A stretch of 64,000 nucleotides of DNA from an uncultured Eubacteriales bacterium (GTDB lineage Bacteria; Bacillota; Clostridia; Christensenellales; CAG-138). The stretch spans positions 1 through 64,000 of the forward strand of contig URQH01000002.1 in the NCBI GenBank assembly GCA_900549955.1, in the 5' to 3' direction. Made by a program: the position numbers and the translations under genes. This document shows, piece after piece, positions 1 to 7,436 of the stretch; within the stretch, counting starts at the first letter, position 1, and the number at the start of each line of letters is the position of its first letter. The notes under the pieces are model-generated. The model did no database searches. It saw only the letters and a list, made by a program, of their open reading frames with translations, and had not been told where the DNA came from.

Positions 1-48
1 TGATTTGTAATCAGCAGGTTGCGGGTTCGAGTCCCATCACCAGCTCCA
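1..48 (+). tRNA. tRNA-Thr (UGU), 5' end cut by window edge
   Basis: The 3' half of a tRNA: an anticodon loop containing TGT, a variable region, a T arm with the TTCGAGT loop, the acceptor 3' strand, discriminator T and an encoded CCA at 46-48. The anticodon reads threonine codons. The acceptor 5' strand and D arm lie outside the window, so isotype rests on the anticodon only. It heads a cluster with tRNA-Tyr and tRNA-Leu in the same direction. Confidence 0.9.
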
Positions 49-84
49 TTGAAAACGAAAGATTGTTTTTACCCATTGTATCGT

Positions 85-169
85 GGATGGGTTCCCGAGC
101 GGCCAAAGGGAGCGGACTGTAAATCCGTTGGCACAGCCTACGATGGTTCGAATCCATCCCCATCCACCA
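85..169 (+). tRNA. tRNA-Tyr (GUA)
   Basis: A class II tRNA. The seven-base acceptor GGATGGG pairs perfectly with CCCATCC, followed by discriminator A and an encoded CCA. The anticodon loop carries GTA, and a long variable arm follows the anticodon stem, as expected for bacterial tRNA-Tyr. It lies 36 bases after tRNA-Thr and 8 bases before tRNA-Leu, so the three are probably processed from one transcript. Confidence 0.96.
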
Positions 170-177
170 AGTATTCT

Positions 178-264
178 GCGGGAATGGCGGAATTGGCAGA
201 CGCGCACGGTTCAGGTCCGTGTGGGGTCAAACCCATGCAGGTTCAAGTCCTGTTTCCCGCACCA
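178..264 (+). tRNA. tRNA-Leu (CAG)
   Basis: Class II tRNA with acceptor GCGGGAA pairing with TTCCCGC, D arm, anticodon CAG, a long variable arm and encoded CCA. It reads the CUG leucine codon, which should be common in this GC-rich genome. It is the last gene of the tRNA cluster and is followed five bases later by an intrinsic terminator. Confidence 0.96.
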
Positions 265-268
265 CAGT

Positions 269-303
269 CGGAGCAAGTGATAAACTTGCTCCGATTTATT
301 TTA
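269..303 (+). terminator. Intrinsic terminator of the tRNA cluster
   Basis: A ten-base-pair stem (269-278 with 284-293) with a five-base loop is followed by ATTTATTTTAT. Its place immediately after tRNA-Leu fits an intrinsic terminator for the tRNA operon. Confidence 0.85.
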
Positions 304-790
304 TACTTGTCTGCCGGTCACAAAGCGCAGCAGTCAAATGTTATAACCGAATGTATGGCCCCGGGCTTTTAGTAACTACTGAAAATCTGAACACAAGGCA
401 GGTTTACTGCTCATTCAGGTCAAAAACAGTTGCCTCCTCAGTGCTTGCAGTTTTGGAAAGTCAAACGGGCACGCCGATGTATTCTATTCACATCGTCCTT
501 CTGCAGGCAACCCGGTGGCAAGCTCAGATGCACACGGAGCAATGCATACCGCTTCTTTGTACTACGAGCAATCCTCTTCCAGCATTTGAGGTGCATTCTA
601 TATCCTACAAGATAGACCTTTGCGTGCGCCGCCATAACGGCAAGGAGGCCTGCAGGCTGTTAGGAGAAAAAATCGCAGCAAGACTCCTCACACTTATCGC
701 TGTCGCCGCGTGCAAAAAATGCAGTACAGGTATCTGTTTCCCACAGAGATCGATCGGTCGATTGACCCGTTAAGGTTGGGCGTCCCTTTC
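304..790. other. Intergenic stretch with no supported gene
   Basis: About 490 bases between the tRNA terminator and the small Xre-type regulator. Open frames crossing it have no recognisable domain, no good ribosome site and unusual amino-acid make-up. I see no tRNA, riboswitch or clear repeat. It may be decayed coding sequence, but nothing identifies the origin. Confidence 0.5.
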
Positions 791-1033
791 TCACTCCCCC
801 CTGCTTTGCGCCGGTGGATACGCCTTCCGCTGGTCCGTGTGTCCCAAAAGATAATCTACGCTGGTCTGATAAAAAGCAGCCAACTTTAAAAGAATATGAG
901 TAGGCACGTCGTTTTCACCTGTTTCATACTTCGAATAACCGGTTTGTGACATCTGTAAAAAAGCGGCCAACTGTTTTTGCGTCTTTTGCGTCAAGTCATG
1001 ATCTTCCCGCAACTCCCGCAATCTGGAATACAT
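791..1033 (-). CDS. Xre-type helix-turn-helix regulator with a tandem insertion in the HTH
   Basis: An 80-residue single-domain Cro/C1-type repressor. Helix 1 is followed by the recognition region LQMSQTGYSKYE and the usual closing segment ending VDYLLG. Family members normally read LTQKQLAAFL at the start of helix 2; here the run is LTQKTQKQLAAFL, and the DNA shows a nine-base tandem duplication at 974-991 coding for a second T-Q-K. This three-residue insertion may weaken DNA binding. The gene is transcribed away from a lipoprotein gene, with a 17-base palindrome between the two start sites that is the natural operator. Ribosome site GAGGTGAT precedes the ATG. Confidence 0.85.
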   Translation of the reverse strand: MYSRLRELREDHDLTQKTQKQLAAFLQMSQTGYSKYETGENDVPTHILLKLAAFYQTSVDYLLGHTDQRKAYPPAQSRGE

Positions 1034-1050
1034 ACAATCACCTCATGGCT

Positions 1051-1079
1051 ATTGTATGTAACCTGTTTCAGGTTATAAT
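1051..1079. promoter_or_regulatory. Overlapping divergent promoters with palindromic operator
   Basis: The palindrome TAACCTG-TTT-CAGGTTA occupies 1059-1075. On the plus strand it lies between TTGTAT (1052-1057) and TATAAT (1074-1079), spacing 16. On the minus strand TTATAA and TACAAT frame the same palindrome, also spaced 16. One repressor dimer here would block both directions. Binding by the adjacent Xre-type protein is inference from position. Confidence 0.65.
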
Positions 1080-1110
1080 TGGGGGAACCATCTTTGAGGA
1101 GGTACCCAGA

Positions 1111-1710
1111 ATGTAGCATAAAGTATCCGCTTTATTTCTATCCCTGTACCTGATCGTATCTCTTGCGGCATGTTCGCAGCCTGCTGTCGAAGGCGCATTG
1201 TCCACGCTGGAAAACGGCCCATCCGCTGCGCAGGCGGAGCTTGTTGAGACTCCAGTGCCCACGCAGGCACCGACTCAAAAGCCCACTGCTACACCAAATC
1301 CCACTTTTACCCCGGAGCCGGAACCATCCGAAGAAGAATACAAGGCTCTGTGCTCCAGCAGTTACGACTACAAGACGTTGGCAAGAGATCCTGCCGCCTT
1401 CATTGGCACATTCGTTATGTTCCGGGGAGAAGTAATTCAGGTCATGGAAGCGACAGGTATCACCGTACTACGAGTAAATGTGACGCAGAATCAATACGGC
1501 TGGGAGGATACGATTTATGTCAACTATTTTCCTTCGGAAGGCGAACCGCGGATTTTGGAAGATGACATCGTCTCCATCTATGGGGAAATGATGTATTTGA
1601 AGACCTACGAAACCATCATGGGTGGCAGCGTCACCATTCCTCAGGTTTACGCAAAGTATAGATATAGAGTAAGGATCAGCAGATTGCATCCTAGAGCCTT
1701 ATGTGGTTGA
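1111..1710 (+). pseudogene. Lipoprotein gene with an amber stop at codon 2
   Basis: A strong ribosome site (GAGGAGGT) sits seven bases before ATG 1111, but the next codon is TAG. Past it the same frame stays open to 1710 and reads like a lipoprotein: lysine, a hydrophobic stretch, then the lipobox SLAAC (Cys at 1171-1173), a Pro/Thr-rich spacer and a beta-rich domain of about 110 residues with FIGTFVMFRGEVIQVME and IVSIYGEM. That domain resembles OB-like lipoproteins of unknown role in Clostridia. A TTG at 1198 could start a cytoplasmic fragment but has no ribosome site. The basic C-terminal tail after VYAKY also looks unlike the domain and may follow a frameshift. Either the gene is dead or the base at codon 2 is a sequence error. 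Confidence 0.7.
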
Positions 1711-1844
1711 CGGGCAGAGAATCCAACGACGTGCCTTTGTGTGTCCCACGATAGCTGCATAGCAAAGCGACCTAAGGATGCTGTGTAGCCATCCGCCCGG
1801 AACAATTCCAAGCGCAGCCGCCCGCAGCCATGCAAACCAAAATG

Positions 1845-1877
1845 AAACGGCCGCCTCGACTTGCGAGACGACCGTTT
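1845..1877 (-). terminator. Probable terminator of pheST
   Basis: An interrupted stem pairs 1845-1858 with 1864-1877 around a five-base loop, with two mismatches. On the minus strand it lies about 40 bases after the pheT stop and is followed by CATTTTGGTTT, an imperfect U-rich tail. Confidence 0.65.
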
Positions 1878-1914
1878 GCATGTCGACAGATGGGCGGGCA
1901 CGCAAAATGCGCGC

Positions 1915-4314
1915 TCAGGTGCGCAGGGGTGCACCTACCGCATCCAGCGCGGCGATGATCGCGTCCATCGCGTGCCGGATCTCCTCGTCGTTGAGCGTAT
2001 GATCCTCCGACCGCAGCGTGAACGAATACGCCAGGCTCTTCTTGCCGGCGGGAATACCCGCGCCCTCATATGTGTCAAACAGCCGTACGTTTTCCACCAG
2101 CACCTCCGACTGCGCATGCTCGATCACGCGCTGCAGCTGAGCAGTCTCCACCGTGCGGTCCACGACCACGGCAAGATCACGCGGGACGAGCGGAAAGCGC
2201 GGCAGGGCGCAGAACTTGCGAGTGCCTGCACAGCAGGCGCACATGTTCTGCATGGACAATTCGGCCATGTATACCGGGCAATCGAGGTCGAACGCCGCCG
2301 CCACCTCCGGGTGCACCTGCCCCAGCTCGCCCAGCACGGCCCCATCGTCCTCTGCGACAATCACCGCGGCGCGGCCCGGCTGGAAATACGGGCTGTCCGT
2401 GCGGACATACCGGCGGGCGCGCACGTTGCACGCGTCAAAGAGCGCTTCTATGGCGCCCTTGAGCGTATAGAACGATTCTTCTGCACCAAAGAACAGCAAG
2501 CCGGCCATGCAGCGCTCCTCCGGCAGCACCGGGTCGTTGTCGAAATGCACGTTGCCCACCTCGAAGAAGCGGCCCTGTTCGGTGCGGCGATTGCGGTTCC
2601 GGGCGGCCGCGTCGAGCATGCCCATGTACAGCGTGGTTCGCATCAGACTCTGATCCTCGCCAAACGGGTTGAGAATGCGCACGGCCTGGCGCTTTTCATC
2701 GTCCGGCGCAAGGCGCAGCGCGTCCAGCGCGGCGGGGCCCGTAAAGTTGTAGTTATACATCTCATACGCACCGAGCGCCACCAGCGTGTCCTTCACCCGG
2801 TCCTCAAACGCAAACGGGCGGTCGATCTTGCCGGCAAACGTGTCGCCACGCATGAGCGTCGGCTCGATGTTGTAATACCCATAGATGCGGGCGATCTCTT
2901 CCGCGATGTCCGCGTCGGCCTCAACGCCCGTCTCAATGTCGGTGCGGAAGTGCGGGATGTGCACGAGCAGCCGGTTGCCATGCGGCTCGCTGTCGATGCC
3001 GATGGTCTTAAGCATGCCGGCCATCTCTGCCGCGGACAGGTCCAGCGCCAGCAGGCGGTTGACGTGGGCCACGTCGATATCCGCCTCCTGCACGGAGAGA
3101 TCCGCCGCGCACACGTCGATCGTGTTGCCGACCACGCGGCCGGCGTGCAGCTCGTCCACCAGCTCGATAGCGCGATCCAGCGCCAGCTGCGCGTTGACCG
3201 GTTCCACGCCCTTGATGAAGCGCGCCGCAGCATCCGTCATGTGGCGTAGCGTGCGGGCCGTCTTGCGGATGTTGCTGCCCTTGAACACGGCCGACTCGAA
3301 CAGCACCGCCTTTGTCTGCTCCGTGATCTCGGAATTCTCGCCACCCATCACGCCCGCGATGCCGACGCCCTTTTCCGGGTCGGCAATCAGCAGCATCTCC
3401 GGCGTCACGGCACGCACCTTGCCATCGAGCGTGGTAACGGACTCGCCCTCATACGCGTTGCGCACGACGATGTGCCCGCCGTCGACGCACGCCAGATCGA
3501 ACGCGTGCATCGGGTGGCCGTACTCGACCAGCACGTAGTTCGTGATGTCCACGATGTTGTTGATGGGCCGGAAGCCGGCACTGCGGAGCTTTTTCTGCAT
3601 CCAGGCGGGCGACGGCTCGATGCGGATGTCGGTGACGACCCGCGCGGTATAGCGTGGGCACAGCGCACCGTTTTCCACGGTAACGGACGCATAGTCCGCC
3701 TCGTTGCCCGTGCCTGCGACCTTCCGAATCACAGGTTCGGTAAACGGCTGGCCCAGCGCCGCCGCCGCCTCGCGGCAGATGCCGATGATGGACGCACAGT
3801 CGGGGCGGTTGGGCGTGAGCTCGATGTCGAACACCACGCTGTCCATGCCGACCGCCTCTGCAATGGGCTGGCCAAGCGGATGCTCCTCCTGCAGGATCAG
3901 GATACCGTACACCTCGCTGCCGGGGTAATCGGCTTCCGTGAGTCCCAGTTCCTTGCCGGAACACAGCATGCCAAAGCTGTCCACCCCGCGCATGCGCGCC
4001 GGCTGCATGACCTGGTTGCCAAGCTTTGCCCCAACGACCGCAACCGGTACGAGCGCGCCCGCCGTGACGTTCTGCGCACCGGTGACAATCTGTAACACCT
4101 CCGTGCCGATGTCCACCTGGCAGATGTTGAGATGGTCTGAGTTCGCATGCTTCTCAATCGCATTCACACGGCCGACGACCACGCCTTCCACGCCGGGCAA
4201 CTCCGGTTCGATGGCGGCGATCTCGAAGCCGCGCCACATCATCTTCTCGACGAATTCCTCATTCGTCACGTTATAGTCCACATATTCCTTCAGCCAGCGA
4301 AGCGGCAGTTTCAT
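1915..4314 (-). CDS. pheT: Phenylalanine--tRNA ligase beta subunit
   Basis: The beta subunit of the alpha2-beta2 enzyme that charges tRNA-Phe. At 799 residues it has the full bacterial length: N-terminal EMAP/OB-like tRNA-binding domain (about 40-150, with HANSDHLNICQVDIG), B3/B4 editing region, B5 domain, catalytic-like core, and a C-terminal FDX-ACB anticodon-binding domain (about 705-795, starting near FPLVPRDLAVVVD). The start ATG follows AGGGGGTGCGAG, and the gene lies 18 bases after pheS in one transcription unit controlled by the upstream Phe T-box. No oddity seen. Confidence 0.97.
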   Translation of the reverse strand: MKLPLRWLKEYVDYNVTNEEFVEKMMWRGFEIAAIEPELPGVEGVVVGRVNAIEKHANSDHLNICQVDIGTEVLQIVTGAQNVTAGALVPVAVVGAKLGNQVMQPARMRGVDSFGMLCSGKELGLTEADYPGSEVYGILILQEEHPLGQPIAEAVGMDSVVFDIELTPNRPDCASIIGICREAAAALGQPFTEPVIRKVAGTGNEADYASVTVENGALCPRYTARVVTDIRIEPSPAWMQKKLRSAGFRPINNIVDITNYVLVEYGHPMHAFDLACVDGGHIVVRNAYEGESVTTLDGKVRAVTPEMLLIADPEKGVGIAGVMGGENSEITEQTKAVLFESAVFKGSNIRKTARTLRHMTDAAARFIKGVEPVNAQLALDRAIELVDELHAGRVVGNTIDVCAADLSVQEADIDVAHVNRLLALDLSAAEMAGMLKTIGIDSEPHGNRLLVHIPHFRTDIETGVEADADIAEEIARIYGYYNIEPTLMRGDTFAGKIDRPFAFEDRVKDTLVALGAYEMYNYNFTGPAALDALRLAPDDEKRQAVRILNPFGEDQSLMRTTLYMGMLDAAARNRNRRTEQGRFFEVGNVHFDNDPVLPEERCMAGLLFFGAEESFYTLKGAIEALFDACNVRARRYVRTDSPYFQPGRAAVIVAEDDGAVLGELGQVHPEVAAAFDLDCPVYMAELSMQNMCACCAGTRKFCALPRFPLVPRDLAVVVDRTVETAQLQRVIEHAQSEVLVENVRLFDTYEGAGIPAGKKSLAYSFTLRSEDHTLNDEEIRHAMDAIIAALDAVGAPLRT

Positions 4315-4332
4315 GGTTCTCGCACCCCCTAA

Positions 4333-5361
4333 TCAGAATTGCCGCAGGAAGCGGGCGTCATTTTCATATTCGAGCCGGATGTCCGTGATGCCGTATTTCA
4401 GGCTGGCCACGCGGTCCACGCCAATGCCAAAGGCCAGTGCGGTCCATTCGTTCGGGTCAAACCCGCAGTTCTCCAGCTCGTGCGGGTTGGTCACGCCGCA
4501 GCCCAGGATCTCGATCCAGCCGGTCCCCTTGCACACCCGGCAGCCTTTTCCGCCGCAGATGGTACAGCTCATGTCCATCTCCGCCGACGGCTCCGTGAAC
4601 GGGAAGTACGATGGGCGCAGGCGCGTGCGGACTTCCTCGCCAAACACAGCGCGCACAAACGCATCGAGCGTCCCCTTCAGGTCCCCCAGCGTCAGGTTGC
4701 GGTCCACGATGAACCCCTCCATCTGCATGAACACCGGGGAGTGCGACGCGTCCACCTCGTCCACGCGGAACACGCGGCCGGGCATGACCAGCCGGAACGG
4801 CGGTTTTACACCCTTGAGCGCACGGATCTCGCAGGGAGAAGTATGCGTGCGCAGCACCACGTTTTCGTTGATGTAAAACGTGTCCTGCATGTCGCGCGCA
4901 GGGTGATCCTTGGGTAGGTTCAGCAACGTAAAATTGTTTTCGTCCAGCTCGATTTCAGGGCCGCCAAACAGCGAAAAGCCCATGCCGATGAGCGCGTTCC
5001 GGATCTCGCGGTACGTCTGCGTCATCGGGTGCAGGCGACCCAGAGGGCGGGTATTCACGCCGGGCGCGGTCACGTCGAGCGTCTCCTCCAAAAAACGCGC
5101 CTGCTGCGCCGCCGCGGCAAGCTCCGCCCGGCGCGCCTCCAGCGCGGTCTCCAGCGCCTGCTTGATGCGGTTCGCCTCTGCGCCGACGGCTGCACGTTCC
5201 TCCTTGTCCAGCTTGCCCATCGTACGGAGGATCGCCGTCAGGCTACCGTTTTTGCCAAGCGTGGCTACGCGCAGCCGGTCCAGCTCCTCTGCCGCGCCGG
5301 CGCCTTGCAGCTGTTCCATCGCCTCTGCCTGAATGTTCTTCAGGGATTCCAGTACGGACAT
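4333..5361 (-). CDS. pheS: Phenylalanine--tRNA ligase alpha subunit
   Basis: Catalytic subunit of PheRS, 342 residues, the usual bacterial size. An N-terminal coiled-coil arm (about 1-100) precedes the class II core, with the HPM motif, FRVDEVDASHSP (motif 2) and GFGIGVDR-like motif 3 (AFGIGVDRVASL). The FTEPSAEMD segment contributes to the phenylalanine pocket. Together with PheT it forms phenylalanyl-tRNA. Translation begins at an ATG after GGAAGGAGAG. Expression is expected to rise when uncharged tRNA-Phe binds the leader. Confidence 0.97.
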   Translation of the reverse strand: MSVLESLKNIQAEAMEQLQGAGAAEELDRLRVATLGKNGSLTAILRTMGKLDKEERAAVGAEANRIKQALETALEARRAELAAAAQQARFLEETLDVTAPGVNTRPLGRLHPMTQTYREIRNALIGMGFSLFGGPEIELDENNFTLLNLPKDHPARDMQDTFYINENVVLRTHTSPCEIRALKGVKPPFRLVMPGRVFRVDEVDASHSPVFMQMEGFIVDRNLTLGDLKGTLDAFVRAVFGEEVRTRLRPSYFPFTEPSAEMDMSCTICGGKGCRVCKGTGWIEILGCGVTNPHELENCGFDPNEWTALAFGIGVDRVASLKYGITDIRLEYENDARFLRQF

Positions 5362-5390
5362 ACGTCAAATGCTCTCCTTCCCGTGATTTC

Positions 5391-5655
5391 AAAACAAAAG
5401 CGCCCCGTCCGCAAGGGACGAAGCGCCGTGGTACCACCCTCATTCACCCTGCCATCACAGGGCCTTTCGCTGTAACGGGCTCACCCGGCGCCGGCTACTG
5501 CGCCAAGGGGCGCGCGTTCACCGGCGCGGCTCAGGAGCGAACGGCCGTCTCTGCACGCGTGCGCCGCTTCCAGCAAGCGCGGCACTCTCTGCCGACGGGC
5601 GTTCCCGTCATGTGACGCGTCAATGCAAAGATGCCTCTCCTTCATCACCGCTGAT
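5391..5655 (-). promoter_or_regulatory. T-box leader, Phe specifier, of pheST
   Basis: Read on the minus strand, the T-box core AGGGTGGTACCACGG lies at about 5426-5441 and overlaps a terminator stem at 5400-5426 that is followed by TTTTGTTTT (5391-5399). Upstream is a long GC-rich Stem I with AGAGAG and a distal hairpin. The likely specifier is TTC (5539-5541), placed like the specifiers of the two other T-boxes in this window, and it matches phenylalanine. Uncharged tRNA-Phe should favour the antiterminator and read-through into pheST. Confidence 0.93.
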
Positions 5656-5662
5656 ACGTCAA

Positions 5663-6676
5663 TTATTTTACCACCTGCGCCGTCGTGCCGTCAAGGGCAA
5701 TGTGGACGGTGCCGTCCACATCCGTCCGGTACACCTGCACGTTCGCGGCCGCCAACCGATCCAGCACCACCTGGTCGGGATGGCCGTAGCGATTGCCCTC
5801 GCCGCAGGAGATGACGGCAAATTGCGGCGCCACCGCGGACAGAAACTGGTCGCACGTGGAGGACGAAGAGCCATGGTGCCCTACCTTGAGCACGGTCGAC
5901 CGCACGTAATGGTGCGGCAGCGCCTTGAGCAGGATGCGCTCTGCAGCCGTCTCGGCATCCCCCGTCAGGAGGATCGAAGTGCCGCCATAGGCGACGTGCA
6001 GTACAATGCTGTAGTCATTCTCCTCTGGATACGTGCCGTCAAACGGTGAAAGCACGAGTGTGTCCACCCCGTCCGCCCAGTCCAGCACGAGCGGCCCGGT
6101 GTCGGAAGGCAGCAGCTCCAAGGTCTGTACCGGCACGCCGGCGTCTTCCAGCGCATCCATCATGTCCGCATAGCTGTTGCTGTCGCTGCTTCGTTCCGGC
6201 ATGTAAAACGCGCCGATGTCATAGCTGTCGATCACCTCAGCCATGCTGCCGATGTGATCGGCATGCACGTGCGTGGCGACGACCACGTCCAGCCGTTCCA
6301 CATCCCGCTCCCGCAAAAACGCGTCAATCACGGGAAAATTCCCGCGATCCCCGGCATCCACCAGCATCGTCGAGCCGTCCGGCGCTTCAAGGAAGATGCA
6401 GTCGCCCTGGCCAATGTCGAGAAAGTAGGCGTCCAGCGTGCCGGAAACCGGCGCGGACGTGCCCGTCGCGCCCGCTGTGTCCGACGGCTCATGCACGGGC
6501 GTGGCCATAGCCTGTCCAGGAACCGTCGCGCCTAGCGGCTGTGCCTCCCAGGGCCAAAGGAACGCTGCAATGGCGAGCACCAGCAGCAACGCTGCGGGCA
6601 ATGCCACGCGGCGGCCGCGCGCCGCTCTTTCCGGGGCGTGATGACCGGTTTTCCGCTGTAAATTGTGTCGTTTCAT
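5663..6676 (-). CDS. ComEC/Rec2-like secreted metallo-beta-lactamase-fold hydrolase
   Basis: A 337-residue protein with an N-terminal membrane anchor or signal (about 20-45) and an MBL domain resembling the C-terminal hydrolase domain of ComEC, without the ComEC channel. The metal site is visible as THVHADHIG, with LDIGQGD at the domain start, LLTGDAE, KVGHHGS and a GNRYGHP ending. Such stand-alone proteins are thought to act outside the membrane as phosphodiesterase/nuclease-like enzymes; the substrate is unknown. I start at the second Met (6676) because TATAAT lies at 6683-6688, too close for an upstream start and suggesting a nearly leaderless message. The pheST promoter lies inside its 3' end. 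Confidence 0.85.
   Translation of the reverse strand: MKRHNLQRKTGHHAPERAARGRRVALPAALLLVLAIAAFLWPWEAQPLGATVPGQAMATPVHEPSDTAGATGTSAPVSGTLDAYFLDIGQGDCIFLEAPDGSTMLVDAGDRGNFPVIDAFLRERDVERLDVVVATHVHADHIGSMAEVIDSYDIGAFYMPERSSDSNSYADMMDALEDAGVPVQTLELLPSDTGPLVLDWADGVDTLVLSPFDGTYPEENDYSIVLHVAYGGTSILLTGDAETAAERILLKALPHHYVRSTVLKVGHHGSSSSTCDQFLSAVAPQFAVISCGEGNRYGHPDQVVLDRLAAANVQVYRTDVDGTVHIALDGTTAQVVK
5665..5694 (-). promoter_or_regulatory. Promoter of the pheST T-box leader
   Basis: Minus strand TTGACG (5689-5694), 18-base spacer, TAAAAT (5665-5670). Transcription would start a few bases into the T-box leader. The promoter overlaps the last codons of the ComEC-like gene. Confidence 0.7.
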
Positions 6677-6682
6677 GCTTTG

Positions 6683-6688
6683 ATTATA
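6683..6688 (-). promoter_or_regulatory. -10 element immediately before the ComEC-like start
   Basis: Perfect TATAAT whose 3' end lies six bases before ATG 6676, so the predicted first transcribed base is at or next to the start codon. No good -35 is visible; the preceding bases form the U-tract of the upstream terminator. Confidence 0.5.
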
Positions 6689-6697
6689 TGACACACA

Positions 6698-6728
6698 TGA
6701 AAAAAAGAAAAGCGGAGATTTTCTCCGC
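6698..6728 (-). terminator. Intrinsic terminator after the J-domain gene
   Basis: Seven-base-pair stem (712-718 with 722-728, offset 6000) of GCGGAGA/TCTCCGC and, on the minus strand, a tail of CTTTTCTTTTTTTC. It ends the transcription unit containing the zinc-ribbon, DUF5685 and J-domain genes. Confidence 0.88.
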
Positions 6729-6773
6729 AGTCAGGCGCCCTTCCACTTCCGTCGCGCCACAACCGGACGCGCG

Positions 6774-7436
6774 TCAGTACCGCGGACAGCAGAACCCGCA
6801 AAAGAGCTGCGCCAGGCACAGGCTCAGGCAAAGCCTGCCGCCGACGCCGTCGAACATCGGCATGGAAAATCCGCGGCCAAAGGTCGTATACGTCTGCCCC
6901 GGCTGTTGCAGCCGCTCATAAAGCTCCCGGTATTCCGGATTGCCCGGAGCCATCCGCACCGCCTGTTGTGCGTACTGCTGCGCCTGGACGCGGTTGCCGG
7001 CGCCCGCGTGCGCGACCGCGGAAAGATAGTACCACTCCGCGTTGCGCTCCTGGATGGAGGCCAGGACGTTGAGCGCCTCGCGATACCGGCCAAACTGAAT
7101 GTAATTGCGGGCCGCGTTGAAATAGTTGCTGCCGTCTGCGCGCTCGCCGCCGGTGCGTTGGTATCCGCCGCCATATCCGCCATACCCGCCAAAGCCGCCG
7201 CCAAAGCCGCCAAACGGGTCGTAACCCCCGGTATGGCTGTTGCCACTGGCGCCGTTTTTCCGGTTCATGATCTCGTCATAGGCCGCGTTGATCTCCTGCA
7301 TGCGTCGTTCGGCATTCTTATCGCCGGGATTCGCATCGGGATGATAGCGCTTTGCCAGGCGGCGGTACGCCTGCTTGACCTCCTCGTCGGTGGCGGTGGA
7401 GGGAAGCCCCAGAACTTTGTAAGGGTCGGTCATCAT
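6774..7436 (-). CDS. J-domain protein with TPR-like tail
   Basis: A 220-residue co-chaperone-like protein. The J domain (about 1-65) has the HPD signature in KRYHPDANPG that stimulates DnaK ATPase. A glycine-rich stretch (FGGGFGGYGGYGGGY) follows, then a helical TPR-like segment (about 125-190) and a hydrophobic, cysteine-containing C-terminus (LCLSLCLAQLFCGFCC) that may be membrane-seeking. It lacks the DnaJ zinc fingers and client-binding domains, so it is a type III J protein with a specialised client. The start ATG at 7436 overlaps the stop of the DUF5685 gene by four bases, so the two are translationally coupled. Confidence 0.88.
   Translation of the reverse strand: MMTDPYKVLGLPSTATDEEVKQAYRRLAKRYHPDANPGDKNAERRMQEINAAYDEIMNRKNGASGNSHTGGYDPFGGFGGGFGGYGGYGGGYQRTGGERADGSNYFNAARNYIQFGRYREALNVLASIQERNAEWYYLSAVAHAGAGNRVQAQQYAQQAVRMAPGNPEYRELYERLQQPGQTYTTFGRGFSMPMFDGVGGRLCLSLCLAQLFCGFCCPRY

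Noticed and set aside
219..773. 184-codon plus-strand frame after the tRNA cluster
   Set aside because: It begins inside tRNA-Leu, has no domain or ribosome site and looks like random translation.
1861..3249. Long plus-strand frame of 462 codons antisense to pheT
   Set aside because: A GC-rich shadow of pheT with no domain; pheT on the other strand is complete and certain.
7141..7220. Possible tandem repeat array in the J-domain gene
   Set aside because: It is the codon-level trace of the usual Gly/Phe/Tyr linker of J proteins, not a separate repeat element.
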